Shown in pieces: positions 6,363-15,023 of a stretch of 24,815 nt of DNA. Source of the DNA: DATLYT01 sp035574455 (GTDB lineage Bacteria > Bacteroidota > Ignavibacteria > UBA10030). A model generated the notes under the pieces. It had not been told where the DNA came from. It searched no databases and saw only the letters and a list, made by a program, of their open reading frames with translations. The position numbers were made by a program, and so were the translations under genes. The stretch spans positions 1 through 24,815 of the forward strand of contig DATLYT010000205.1 in assembly GCA_035574455.1 (NCBI GenBank), given 5' to 3'. Numbering within the stretch: the first letter of the stretch is position 1; every line of letters begins with the position of its first letter.

Positions 6363-8891
6363 CTATGACAATGGCTGCCCGGTATCCGGTTGTTTCCGGA
6401 ACTGACGAGCCGCGAAGAATCCGATGGCACCGAGGACAAGGATATTCACGGCAAGGCTGATGTTCTTGCCGAGATAAAAGCCGGTCGGTTCGAACTTCAT
6501 GGTGAGTGTATGTTCGCCCGGAGGAATGATGACGCCGCGAAAGAGGTAGTTCACACGATGAATGTCTGTCGGCGTGCCATCAATGAATGCTTTCCATCCC
6601 ACCGGAAAGTAGGTCTCGCTCAGCACAAGCAGATTGTTCCCCGTCGCGTTGACACGAAGCTCAAGGTCTTGAATCCCGTACCGAGCCGAAATCACCCGCG
6701 CATCCGCCTGCGGAGGATCAATCGGGTGCTTCGGATCGTCAACCATGAACGCGACGTCCCGAGGGTCGAACGCCATCGCTGCAATCTTCTCAAGAATTTC
6801 TTTCCCGCTGGCGACTTCGTACCGGTTCACAAAGTACGCTCGCGGAAGATGTGCGGTGTTGTGGTAGACGCGCATCTGAGCGCCGTTGTACACGAGCAAG
6901 AGCGGGGCGAGGGAATCCGGCTGGTTCTTGATGATGTACTTGACGTTCATCAAACTCCAGACTAACGGGTTTTGTAATCCTGCCACATCGACCATATCCT
7001 GGTACCAACGCATCTTCGCACCTTGATACCCGTAGGCGCTCTGGATTCGCCAGTACGCCAGGGTGTTGTTGTACGGCGGTTCACCGTTGATAAACTCCAG
7101 CACGCGATAGGCGGTGGTATCCTGCTTCAGGAAGTTGACGTAATCCGGCGGCGTGAAGAGGCGGTCCAGTTGCTGCTGAGGATGTGTTTCCATCGGCTGA
7201 GAGGAGACGCGCCAGAGGTCGGCAACTACTGCAAGCACGAGAATGACAGCAAACGTCTGGAGGCGGATCGACTTTTTGAGGTACAGGTAGATTGCACCGA
7301 ACGCCACCAGCAACAGCAATGAAACCACCAGAACATCGGTCACGACGAGATTGGAGATAAAGGAGTGGAGTTCATTCATGACCGCCGGCGGTTGATTCCC
7401 GAACTTTGGTGAGAGAGCTTCCAGCCCGAAGAAACTTCCCCAAATTCCCTTAATGACACTCGGCACAGCAAGACTCACGAACGCCACCGCCGCCAATCCG
7501 CCGAGGATGTATTTCCACGTCTTCGATGCAGCGGGACTTGTCGCTTGACCGCGTTGGACCAGGAACGACTTCACACCGTAGCCTGCCAGAATCGGCACGA
7601 AAATCTGTACCAACACGAGAATCATCGAGGGAACGCGAAACTTGTTGAACATCGGAACATACCGATACATCAGGTCGTAGACAAGAGGGAACTCTTTGCC
7701 AAACGCAATGAGGAGCGAAACCACGATGAGGATACCCGAGAATTGGACGAATGGCTCCTTGCGGTTCCTCCAGAATCCGATGATGGCAAGAATCAACACA
7801 ATCGCTCCCATATATTGCGGGGCGTGTGTAAACGGCTGAGGTCCTAAATACGTTGCCAACTGTGTCGGCCGGTTGTCGGTCAGCGGACCTCGGTACTCCG
7901 TGATACCGAATCCATACCACGAGGGAATAAGAAACGTCATCATCTCGCCCGGAGAGAAGGACCAATTCGTGGCATACTCGTAATCCAACCCACCCTCCAC
8001 CGTTTTCGTCTCTGCCGTTTGTGTTGAGGAAACAATGGGATTCATTCCACGAATCGAGTAGGGATTGTACTCTAACACCGAGAGGTATTTATCAGCATCC
8101 ATCGAGAATGCGATGATGGAGGCGAGAACAATCGCGCCGGCACCGCGGGCAAGAGCTTTCCACTCCTGTTTTCCTCGAATCGCACGCACGAGGAGAAAGA
8201 GACCGTACACGCCAAGTGCAAAGTAGGTGTAGAAGATCATCTGGACGTGTGCAGGGATAAAGATGAAATGGAAGCAGAGGATCAGCAACAACCATCGCCA
8301 CGTTTTCCATTCGTTGAGCAACTGCTCGACAAGATAGAAGATGAACGGAAAAAAGGCGATGACGGCGATCTTCGTGTTGTGGCCTGTCATGATCCAGATG
8401 ATGATGTATGTCGAATAGATGGTCGCAAGGGCAACCAATGTCGCCACAATCTTATCCTGTAACTTCTGGAAGACGAACAGATACGTCCCCACTCCGAGCA
8501 GGAGGTAGTAGAACAAGACCCATCCTACATCCGAATTTGCCAGCCGAAAGACCGACGCCGTGTAGGCAAGAATTTGTCCCGAAATGTCGAAGAGTCGCTC
8601 GCCGCCGAGGGTGAGGCTGCCGTACGCCGGCATGCCGCAGAAGATGTACGGATTCCAGAGCGGAAAAATCCCCTGCGCCTCCGCATCCTTCAACAGAGTA
8701 TCAAAGCTGTGAGAAGCGATGTTGTCCTCAGCCAGAAATGTTTTCCCGCTGAAGATAATCTCATTGAAGAAGACAAGGAGGCTCAGGAGCAAAATGCCAA
8801 TAGCGGCAGCGTGTTGATAACGCTTGGGAATAAGTTCCCGCTCCTCGCCTTTTGTGGGAGAGGCGGGTCGATCTTTGGGTTGTTTGGTCAT
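6363..8891 (-). CDS. YfhO-family membrane protein (GT-C-like glycosyltransferase)
   Basis: This 842-aa polytopic membrane protein belongs to the YfhO family. It has a polar N-terminus, a first helix at about 27-44, then an extracytoplasmic loop with an acidic pair (E55, D56) and the family hallmark FPLWNPYIFCGMPAYGS near 76-92. Further helices follow to about residue 560, then a large soluble region (about 570-800) and a final helix near the C-terminus. Bacillus YfhO is linked to glycosylation of lipoteichoic acid, using an undecaprenyl-phosphate sugar made by CsbB. By analogy this protein may transfer a lipid-linked sugar onto a periplasmic acceptor. The GT2 polyprenyl-phosphate sugar synthase at the head of the operon could supply the donor. 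It is separated by only 3 bp from the GT4 gene upstream. The acceptor is unknown. Confidence 0.85.
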   Translation of the reverse strand: MTKQPKDRPASPTKGEERELIPKRYQHAAAIGILLLSLLVFFNEIIFSGKTFLAEDNIASHSFDTLLKDAEAQGIFPLWNPYIFCGMPAYGSLTLGGERLFDISGQILAYTASVFRLANSDVGWVLFYYLLLGVGTYLFVFQKLQDKIVATLVALATIYSTYIIIWIMTGHNTKIAVIAFFPFIFYLVEQLLNEWKTWRWLLLILCFHFIFIPAHVQMIFYTYFALGVYGLFLLVRAIRGKQEWKALARGAGAIVLASIIAFSMDADKYLSVLEYNPYSIRGMNPIVSSTQTAETKTVEGGLDYEYATNWSFSPGEMMTFLIPSWYGFGITEYRGPLTDNRPTQLATYLGPQPFTHAPQYMGAIVLILAIIGFWRNRKEPFVQFSGILIVVSLLIAFGKEFPLVYDLMYRYVPMFNKFRVPSMILVLVQIFVPILAGYGVKSFLVQRGQATSPAASKTWKYILGGLAAVAFVSLAVPSVIKGIWGSFFGLEALSPKFGNQPPAVMNELHSFISNLVVTDVLVVSLLLLVAFGAIYLYLKKSIRLQTFAVILVLAVVADLWRVSSQPMETHPQQQLDRLFTPPDYVNFLKQDTTAYRVLEFINGEPPYNNTLAYWRIQSAYGYQGAKMRWYQDMVDVAGLQNPLVWSLMNVKYIIKNQPDSLAPLLLVYNGAQMRVYHNTAHLPRAYFVNRYEVASGKEILEKIAAMAFDPRDVAFMVDDPKHPIDPPQADARVISARYGIQDLELRVNATGNNLLVLSETYFPVGWKAFIDGTPTDIHRVNYLFRGVIIPPGEHTLTMKFEPTGFYLGKNISLAVNILVLGAIGFFAARQFRKQPDTGQPLS

Positions 8892-8894
8892 GAG

Positions 8895-10235
8895 TTACGT
8901 CTGGGGGGATTGGCGTTGTGCCCGAGCGGTATCGAGCAACACGGCAAGCTGGTTGGTGATTTCCCTTCGTTCGTACCGCTTGATGGCATCGTCGTTGGGC
9001 TTAAATGTTTCTTTACGATAGCCAAATTTCTCGTAACATTCAAGAAATGCCCGTTTGATGGCCTCGATATCGTGATTCGGCGCGACAAACCCGGCACGCG
9101 TTTCTTCCAAGAGTTCGGCAACCGCACCCCGTGGCGCCAATGCAAGAATCGGGCGACGCGCGCCAAGATACTCAAAGACTTTCCCCGGCACAATCTCTGC
9201 GCTGTCCTTTGTCTCATCGACAATGAGGAGCAATGCACTTGCCCGGAGAAGCTCGCGGACACTCTCGCTATGCGGGAGATAGGAGACCACTTCGATGGCA
9301 TCGCGCACCCTCGAAGAAGCAAACATCTCCTGCACTTCCGAACCAAACCGACCGATGAATTTCAAACGGATCGTTGCCCGATCGATCTTCCCCTCGCTTA
9401 CCAGTTCTTCAACTGCCTGAAGGAACGATTTCGGATTTCGCACGCCGTACATCGAGCCAGTGTAGGTGACAGTAAAGCGCCCGTGCGGGGGAGCAACATC
9501 GTTCGGATAATCGGCACTATCAAACCCATTGGGAAGATAAAAGAATTTCGTACAGGGGAGTTCCGGATATTTTTGCATCATATCCTTGAGGATTCCCCGC
9601 CACGCAGCTTCCACCATGGTGGCGTCTCGCAGAACGGTATATTCCATCGATCGGTCGATCGCGCGAGGGAGGAACCACCGGTTTGGTGTGGAAAGAAAGC
9701 CCGTCCACGGATCGCGAAATCCCGCCACCCACGGTATCTTTGTTGCTCGATGCAAATGACGCGCAATAATCGCCGTCGTATACGGGGGCGAGGATGAATA
9801 GATCGCATCGATTCCCTCACGCTCGATGATTTCTCGACCCTGTGCAACGGCATAAGGAAACCAACCGACCCGCGCGTCGGGGATGAAGAATGTTGCGCGG
9901 ATAAACTCTGCCACCGACTGCGCAATCGGTTTTCTTCCGGAACCTCGGGGAATATTCTCTACATCGACGGGTGCGTTGGCGGGTTTCCCTGTCAATTTGC
10001 GATAAAGGCGATAAGGCTCGAAGATTTTCGTGCGATAGACCGTGGCATACGGGGGAATTTCTGCCAGCAGGGATTCATCGCGCGCAGGAAAGTCGCCATC
10101 CTGCACGGTGAGTACAACCGGTTGCCAGCCGAAGTCGGGCAAATACTTCACAAACTTCAGCACACGCTGAACACCGGGTCCACCCGAGGGAGGAAAATAA
10201 TACGTGATGATGAGAACTTTTTTCATAACGCTCAT
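8895..10235 (-). CDS. Family 4 (GT-B fold) glycosyltransferase
   Basis: This 446-aa retaining glycosyltransferase starts with KKVLIITYYFPPSGGPGVQR, the N-terminal nucleotide-fold and glycine loop typical of glycosyltransferases acting early in surface polysaccharide assembly. FRDPWTGF lies mid-protein. The C-terminal donor site shows TYTGSMYG and then EIVPGKVFEYLGARRPILAL, where the E-P-G-K-x-F-E-Y-L block is the classic sugar-nucleotide binding element. The translation could start at 10235 or three codons later at 10226 (MKKV), and there is no clear ribosome binding site to decide between them. A gap of 108 bp separates it from the methyltransferase upstream. This is the largest gap within the operon and shows no clear promoter or terminator. 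Sugar specificity is unknown. Confidence 0.88.
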   Translation of the reverse strand: MSVMKKVLIITYYFPPSGGPGVQRVLKFVKYLPDFGWQPVVLTVQDGDFPARDESLLAEIPPYATVYRTKIFEPYRLYRKLTGKPANAPVDVENIPRGSGRKPIAQSVAEFIRATFFIPDARVGWFPYAVAQGREIIEREGIDAIYSSSPPYTTAIIARHLHRATKIPWVAGFRDPWTGFLSTPNRWFLPRAIDRSMEYTVLRDATMVEAAWRGILKDMMQKYPELPCTKFFYLPNGFDSADYPNDVAPPHGRFTVTYTGSMYGVRNPKSFLQAVEELVSEGKIDRATIRLKFIGRFGSEVQEMFASSRVRDAIEVVSYLPHSESVRELLRASALLLIVDETKDSAEIVPGKVFEYLGARRPILALAPRGAVAELLEETRAGFVAPNHDIEAIKRAFLECYEKFGYRKETFKPNDDAIKRYERREITNQLAVLLDTARAQRQSPQT

Positions 10236-10343
10236 TTAACAGATTCGCACGGACAATACTGATGCGCAAGACGGTATGATTACCAGAGCTCGCGATGGTG
10301 CCGCCTGAGATGAAGCTGTGCACTCACTGCAATCGCTGACCGC

Positions 10344-11153
10344 TTATGACTTCCGTGCCACCACAAGCAAACCCGTTCCGGTTTTGTTCTCTGAAACGTA
10401 ATCAAGATACATCAACGGCAGGACGATAGGAAGCGTCACCATGTAGTAGAACGGCAAGACGATGAACAGGAGCTTCGTCGCGTTCAGCAGAAGCATCGGA
10501 TACTTAATCCCCAACCGCCAGGCAATCGAGCCGAGCGGACCGTACGTGAAGGTGATACTCTCCACGTGTAATCCGGCAGACTCGATCTTCTCGCGAATCT
10601 CTTCAACTCCGTACCCAGCCCGTGCATGCTCCTCAATAAAGCTCCGCTCAGCTTCTCCGTGCACATCCGAGCCGCCAAGATTCGAGGGCGTATTGACCAG
10701 AAGCACACCGCCGGGCTTGAGAGACCGAGCGAGATTGCCGAATACTCGCCGGTCATCTGCGATATGCTCCATGACATCCACCGAGAGCACGAGGTCAAAC
10801 CGGCTTTCGTGCTGAATGGTGAGTAAATCCTCAACGGCAAACGAACATTGCTTCATCCCCATCGCAGCAAAAAACTGCCGACAATCCTCGACCTGCTCAG
10901 CCTTCACGTCAACGGCGAGAATACGGGCGTTCGGAAATCGACTGGAAATGTAATACGTATACTGCCCGAAGCCCATCCCCGCATCGTAAATCTCGACACT
11001 GCCACTCCTACCCTGCAGCAATCCACGCAACGCCCGCTTCACGTACCATTCCCGCAAGAACATCATGCCCAGCAGCCAATACAATAATCGGCGAAGCCAT
11101 GGACGCCCGCGTACGAGATTGCCGAAGATGGATTTGACGGGATCGTACTGCAT
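10344..11153 (-). CDS. Class I SAM-dependent methyltransferase with C-terminal hydrophobic segment
   Basis: This 269-aa protein has a Rossmann methyltransferase core. Motif I is YDAGMGFGQ (residues 56-64), the acid of motif II is in AVDVK (about 80-84), and LVLSVDVMEHIADD and LARSLKPGGVLLVNTPS follow. The N-terminus holds a short hydrophobic stretch (LLYWLLGMMFL). The C-terminus carries a long hydrophobic region (LLFIVLPFYYMVTLPIVLPLMY), so it is likely anchored at the cytoplasmic membrane, fitting action on a lipid-linked glycan. The gene starts 2 bp after the stop of the GT4 gene before it. It is the first of three different methyltransferases transcribed in this run. The three are not close copies of each other, which suggests different methylation sites. 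The substrate cannot be predicted. Confidence 0.85.
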   Translation of the reverse strand: MQYDPVKSIFGNLVRGRPWLRRLLYWLLGMMFLREWYVKRALRGLLQGRSGSVEIYDAGMGFGQYTYYISSRFPNARILAVDVKAEQVEDCRQFFAAMGMKQCSFAVEDLLTIQHESRFDLVLSVDVMEHIADDRRVFGNLARSLKPGGVLLVNTPSNLGGSDVHGEAERSFIEEHARAGYGVEEIREKIESAGLHVESITFTYGPLGSIAWRLGIKYPMLLLNATKLLFIVLPFYYMVTLPIVLPLMYLDYVSENKTGTGLLVVARKS

Positions 11154-11155
11154 CG

Positions 11156-12277
11156 TTACGAACCTGCCAGCGACTCAATGGCTTCCACCATCGCGTCCCA
11201 CGAATATTTTTTCTTTTCTTCCCGCGCTCCGGCAGAAAGCTTTTCCTCCAAACGCTCCTCATAGAACCGCACAATCGCCTCCGCCAGCGCCGCAGCATTA
11301 TTGGGCGGGACAACCAGTCCCGAAACGCCATCAACCACCACTTCGGCCAGTCCCCCGACATCGGTGACGATTACTGGCTTGTTGAAGTTGTAGGCAATCT
11401 GGGTAATGCCACTCTGCGTTGCCGAGAGATACGGCAACACCACGACGTCCGCCGCGCAAAAATATTCTGCCACCTTCTCATTTGGAATGTACTCGGCAAC
11501 CAATCGCACCATGTCTTCCACACCTGCTTCTTGCAGGTGCTTCCGATAGGGTTGCTCGTCTTCATAAAACTCGCCAACCAGAAGCACCGTTACAGGCATC
11601 TTTTCTTTCACGAGCTTCAGAGCATCGATCAGCAGATGAAGACCCTTGTACGCTCTAATGTAGCCGAAGAAGAGCAGGATGTTGCCCTCCGGCACGTTCA
11701 ACCGTTTGCGGGCTTCCGACTTGGAAATCGGCTCGCCAAAGATTTCGTACACGGGATGGGCAACCTTTTTGTATCTCGGCTGCTTAACTATCTTGTGCAG
11801 ATCGTTCTCAACGGCATCCGACTGTACAATGAACGCATCGACGGCTCCGAAGGCATAGCGCGTGAAAAGCCTATCGCCCGGACGATGCTCATGAGGAATC
11901 ACGTTATCACAAATAGCAATGACGCTTGTCGTTCTCCCCCACCGAATGAGTCGGCAAATCGTCCCCAGACACGGCCCAAAAAACGGCAGCCAGTATTTGA
12001 AGAGAACCAGGTCGGCATTTCGCTTGCGGAGATGTAATCCTACTCGAATCCAGTTCAACGGATTGATGGAATCGATGAGTTGCTCGCTGGCAATGGCAAT
12101 GCCGGGGTCACCGCTCTCTTGCTGCGTCTTGCCGGGAAAGAGAAACTCCGGGTACTGCCGCTTGAACGTAATGACCTCTACCTGATGACGCTTGGCCAGA
12201 TGTTGTGCAAGCAACGCGTTATAGTGCGCAATCCCTCCGCGTAAAGGGTATGCCGTGCCGAGCAGGAGAATCTTCAT
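11156..12277 (-). CDS. Family 4 (GT-B fold) glycosyltransferase
   Basis: This 373-aa glycosyltransferase has an N-terminal MKILLLGTAYPLRGGIAHYN, where the glycine-rich loop lies in the acceptor half. The C-terminal donor half shows LLFFGYIRAYKGLHLLIDAL and VVLPYLSATQSGITQIAYNFNK, followed by TDVGGLAEVV and GLVVPP, all standard for GT4 enzymes. A possible longer reading would begin at 12376, but its extra 33 residues lie inside the GT9 gene. The ATG at 12277 forms an ATGA overlap with the GT9 stop, so this start is preferred. It is probably cytosolic or membrane-peripheral and adds one sugar of the glycan repeat. Donor and linkage are unknown. Confidence 0.9.
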   Translation of the reverse strand: MKILLLGTAYPLRGGIAHYNALLAQHLAKRHQVEVITFKRQYPEFLFPGKTQQESGDPGIAIASEQLIDSINPLNWIRVGLHLRKRNADLVLFKYWLPFFGPCLGTICRLIRWGRTTSVIAICDNVIPHEHRPGDRLFTRYAFGAVDAFIVQSDAVENDLHKIVKQPRYKKVAHPVYEIFGEPISKSEARKRLNVPEGNILLFFGYIRAYKGLHLLIDALKLVKEKMPVTVLLVGEFYEDEQPYRKHLQEAGVEDMVRLVAEYIPNEKVAEYFCAADVVVLPYLSATQSGITQIAYNFNKPVIVTDVGGLAEVVVDGVSGLVVPPNNAAALAEAIVRFYEERLEEKLSAGAREEKKKYSWDAMVEAIESLAGS

Positions 12278-13350
12278 CGCCGGGGGAGGAGCCGTTGAAC
12301 AGTCTGGACAACGCGCTCCGGCTTCAGATACTGCATACAATTGTTGGGGCAGGTCGGTGAGTAAAAACAGGTGCACTCAAAATCCGGTTCAAGAATTTCT
12401 CCCAGCCCATACAGCTCAAATTCATGCTTATTGAAGATGTTATTGAAGAGCACGATCTTTTTGCCCAACCCGATGGTGATGTGCATGGCCATCGTGACCG
12501 CCGTGACCACAAGATCGCACTGGTTCACCAAGTTCATGAACTGCTGCAGTGGATAGTGGCCGAAGTACTTTGCTCCGCTTTTCCGAGCAATCTCACGGTT
12601 TTTGGTATGCTCCTGCTCGCCTCCCAGAAGGACGACTTCGTAGCCCGCCTTTATCAATCGCTTCGCTGTGGTAATCCAGTAGGGGGTCGGCCAGAGGCGC
12701 GAAGTCCATCGACCGCCACAGCCGGTATTCAACCCGACAATCTTTTTCCTTCGGTTGAATTTCCACTTCTTGTCCGTCCACTCTTGAATCGGCAGAATGT
12801 ACTTCTCGCCCCGAAACTCAAATCCGCACATCTCAAACAGCTCTTGCGGATAGCTCTTGGTGTTGGCTTTATTGAGGTCGTCAAACACACCGGTGAGGAA
12901 TTTATGCTCTGCATCCTGATCGATCGGTGCACATTTGCCATCCCGCAGCGTGAAGCCTTTTTTCTTCTCAGCGGAAAGCTGGTCGGCCAGAGCACAGGCT
13001 TCTTTCTCCTTGTCCAGATTATACAGTCGGGTGAAGCGTACCGAGCGGAGCGTCGTGATGGCTTCCGGTGAAAAGGCAAGTTTCACATCGACTTGCGGGG
13101 GGAGAATTTCTGGCGAGAGCGTGAGCCACCAGATCATCGCGCGGGGATACTCCTGCTTGAGGCGATGGAGCAGCGGCGTGCTGCGAATAACATCGCCAAG
13201 CGCGCCGAGCTTGATGATGAGAATGTGGGAATCCGTTGGGTCGTAGTACGAGCATCCCTCGCAGTGGACGCCATATTGCTTGTGGGGCAAGCATGGCACA
13301 TCACCGCGAAAATGCCGGCAATCGGGATGCAAAAGAAGATTCGGGTTCAT
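12274..13350 (-). CDS. Family 9 (heptosyltransferase-like) glycosyltransferase with Cys-rich N-terminus
   Basis: This 358-aa protein matches glycosyltransferase family 9, whose best known members add heptose to the lipopolysaccharide core. It shows ILIIKLGALGDVIRSTPLLHRL (starting near residue 43), the typical GT9 opening. The donor-site block is GLNTGCGGRWTSRLWP, and GGEQE and a C-terminal Cys cluster (CTC, CPNNC) follow. Ahead of the GT9 fold lies an unusual four-cysteine segment (C11, C20, C30, C33) with neighbouring His residues, which may bind zinc or an iron-sulfur cluster. The start is taken as the ATG at 13350. A TTG at 13389 would add 13 residues in the gap and has no support. Whether the sugar is a heptose is not shown by sequence, and no heptose biosynthesis genes are present. 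Confidence 0.88.
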   Translation of the reverse strand: MNPNLLLHPDCRHFRGDVPCLPHKQYGVHCEGCSYYDPTDSHILIIKLGALGDVIRSTPLLHRLKQEYPRAMIWWLTLSPEILPPQVDVKLAFSPEAITTLRSVRFTRLYNLDKEKEACALADQLSAEKKKGFTLRDGKCAPIDQDAEHKFLTGVFDDLNKANTKSYPQELFEMCGFEFRGEKYILPIQEWTDKKWKFNRRKKIVGLNTGCGGRWTSRLWPTPYWITTAKRLIKAGYEVVLLGGEQEHTKNREIARKSGAKYFGHYPLQQFMNLVNQCDLVVTAVTMAMHITIGLGKKIVLFNNIFNKHEFELYGLGEILEPDFECTCFYSPTCPNNCMQYLKPERVVQTVQRLLPRR

Positions 13351-13409
13351 AAACGGAATTATCTTACCCCTTTTTTCTTTGAGAATCAAAAGCTTGTGGT
13401 GCTTGTAGC

Positions 13410-15002
13410 CTATTCATCGGTCATATGCACGCGGAACAGAACTGCGGGCGGGTAGCTGGTGTATGCGATCGGCTGCAACCACGGCAGGGGATTTCGCAAA
13501 TCCAGCAACGGTCGAAACTGCGGACGCAAATTTGCTTCCACGTAGCTGAAAAAGAGATAGGACCCGTTCACGCGCCGCACTTCCGCTTTCAGCTCGTCAA
13601 ACGAGCTCACGAGGGGAAACAATTCCATTCTCATCTTCAAGTAGTGGGCGATGTGCGGTTTGCGCGTCACTACGACCGCGTCCGGCGGGGGCTTTTCCCC
13701 TAACTTGTGAAATGCCTCTGCAATGCTCAACACTTCCTTTGGTCCCGAATCGATGTTCTTGGCATTGAACCGCCACGAATCTACTGCCGTCCAGACCAGC
13801 AAAACGGCCACTACGACCTTAGCCACCGGCAAACGGCCAAGAAACTTTAGCCGGGCAACACGAGGATGACTGAGTGTTCTCAACGCCAGTGCAACATAGG
13901 CGGGAAGAAGAAAGAGTGAAAACCTTTCCCCGTAGAAGACCAGCAAAAGGACAGCGAAAAATCCTGCCGCAAGCAGGAAGTAACTCACGACGCGTCGATC
14001 GTTACCTCTTCTGAAGAGCGTCACGATTCCCACGAGCGAGAAGATGCCTGTATACGCGCCGACGAGCCGGATCAAGTCTCCGCCGCCGTGAGTGACGATG
14101 TTCATCATCACAGTTTTCAAGAACTGATTCACGTCTTCCGTGATGACCTGGATCAGCGATGTGTAGCGCTTCGACTCGATACTCCAGAACTGATCCCACG
14201 AGATGCGGTCCTTCGCAAACATCTCATAGGCAATGTTCAGGTAATTCTTATTATAAAAGAAGCTTCCTCGCTCTTGGAGGCAATACAGACCCCAGGGCGC
14301 GATCACCAAAAAGAACACCGCCAGGTAGACCGCGCATGTCTTGAACCGTTCTTTCCACGCGAGGTGAAACGGGTTTGCCAGCAGAAGGACAACAGGAACG
14401 GCGCCGATGACGAAAATGCCATTATACCGCGTGAGATAAGCAAGTCCGGCAAACAATGCCGAGAGAACAATCGACGACCAGCTCCGTTCAGTACTCTTCA
14501 AAAGAAAAAAGACCGATGCGCTGACGAACGCGTTGAACAGCATATCCGTGCCGACGGTGTACGAATACTGGATGAACTTCGTGTTCAGCGCGACCAAGAG
14601 CGTAGCAACAAACGCCAGATCCGTCCGGAAGAGTCGCTGAAACAGAGAGAACACCAGCGCAAGGACAACGGCGGCGGAAACTGTGGCAATGATGATTCCC
14701 GCGCGGAAGGAGTCGGAGACAAAAAGACTGACGACAGCGAGAACAGCGGGATAACCGGGACCGCGAAAATCATCTATCGGTGGCTTACCGGAAAGAATGC
14801 GCTGCGCTTCAGGCGCGTAGCTCCAGTAGAAGTCTGTTTCATCAAGATAATCACCAATGGTGTGGAACTGCAAGTTAACGGCGAGGAGAACAAGACCGAT
14901 TGCCCCGGCAAGAAACCACCCGGCGTGAGGTTTGTGAATAAACGAAGGAAGAATCGGAGCGAGAGAGGAAGATGAACCGGCGGCCTGTCGTTGTTTCTGC
15001 AT
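13410..15002 (-). CDS. GT-C membrane glycosyltransferase (ArnT/PMT-like, family 39 type)
   Basis: This 530-aa protein has about 10-12 membrane helices. The first (about 29-46) is followed by an extracytoplasmic loop with the acidic motif DETDFYW (D54, E55, D57), the catalytic region of GT-C enzymes such as ArnT and protein mannosyltransferases. FRGPGYPAVL follows, also usual for the family. A soluble domain closes the protein (from about residue 400). GT-C enzymes take a sugar from a polyprenyl-phosphate carrier on the periplasmic side and attach it to a lipid, glycan or protein. The gene starts 21 bp after a polyprenyl-phosphate sugar synthase gene, the same pairing as ArnC-ArnT. This supports a donor-maker and donor-user couple. 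The acceptor is unknown, and other multi-helix GT-C families cannot be excluded. Confidence 0.82.
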   Translation of the reverse strand: MQKQRQAAGSSSSLAPILPSFIHKPHAGWFLAGAIGLVLLAVNLQFHTIGDYLDETDFYWSYAPEAQRILSGKPPIDDFRGPGYPAVLAVVSLFVSDSFRAGIIIATVSAAVVLALVFSLFQRLFRTDLAFVATLLVALNTKFIQYSYTVGTDMLFNAFVSASVFFLLKSTERSWSSIVLSALFAGLAYLTRYNGIFVIGAVPVVLLLANPFHLAWKERFKTCAVYLAVFFLVIAPWGLYCLQERGSFFYNKNYLNIAYEMFAKDRISWDQFWSIESKRYTSLIQVITEDVNQFLKTVMMNIVTHGGGDLIRLVGAYTGIFSLVGIVTLFRRGNDRRVVSYFLLAAGFFAVLLLVFYGERFSLFLLPAYVALALRTLSHPRVARLKFLGRLPVAKVVVAVLLVWTAVDSWRFNAKNIDSGPKEVLSIAEAFHKLGEKPPPDAVVVTRKPHIAHYLKMRMELFPLVSSFDELKAEVRRVNGSYLFFSYVEANLRPQFRPLLDLRNPLPWLQPIAYTSYPPAVLFRVHMTDE

Positions 15003-15023
15003 GGGCCTCGTTACGCCGTGCGG

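Noticed and set aside
8574..9797. 407-codon open frame on the plus strand
   Set aside because: It lies antisense across the end of the GT4 gene and the start of the YfhO-like gene, both with clear family motifs. Its translation is Arg/His-rich with no recognisable domain, as expected for an opposite-strand shadow.
10236..10343. 108-bp gap inside the glycan operon as an internal promoter or terminator
   Set aside because: No paired -35/-10 boxes and no hairpin with a T run were found on the minus strand.
13351..13389. TTG start extending the GT9 protein by 13 residues
   Set aside because: There is no ribosome binding site, and the ATG at 13350 precedes the recognisable Cys-rich module.
14088..14975. 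295-codon open frame on the plus strand
   Set aside because: It is antisense to the GT-C transferase and highly charged with no motif. The hydrophobic sense strand explains the long open antisense frame.
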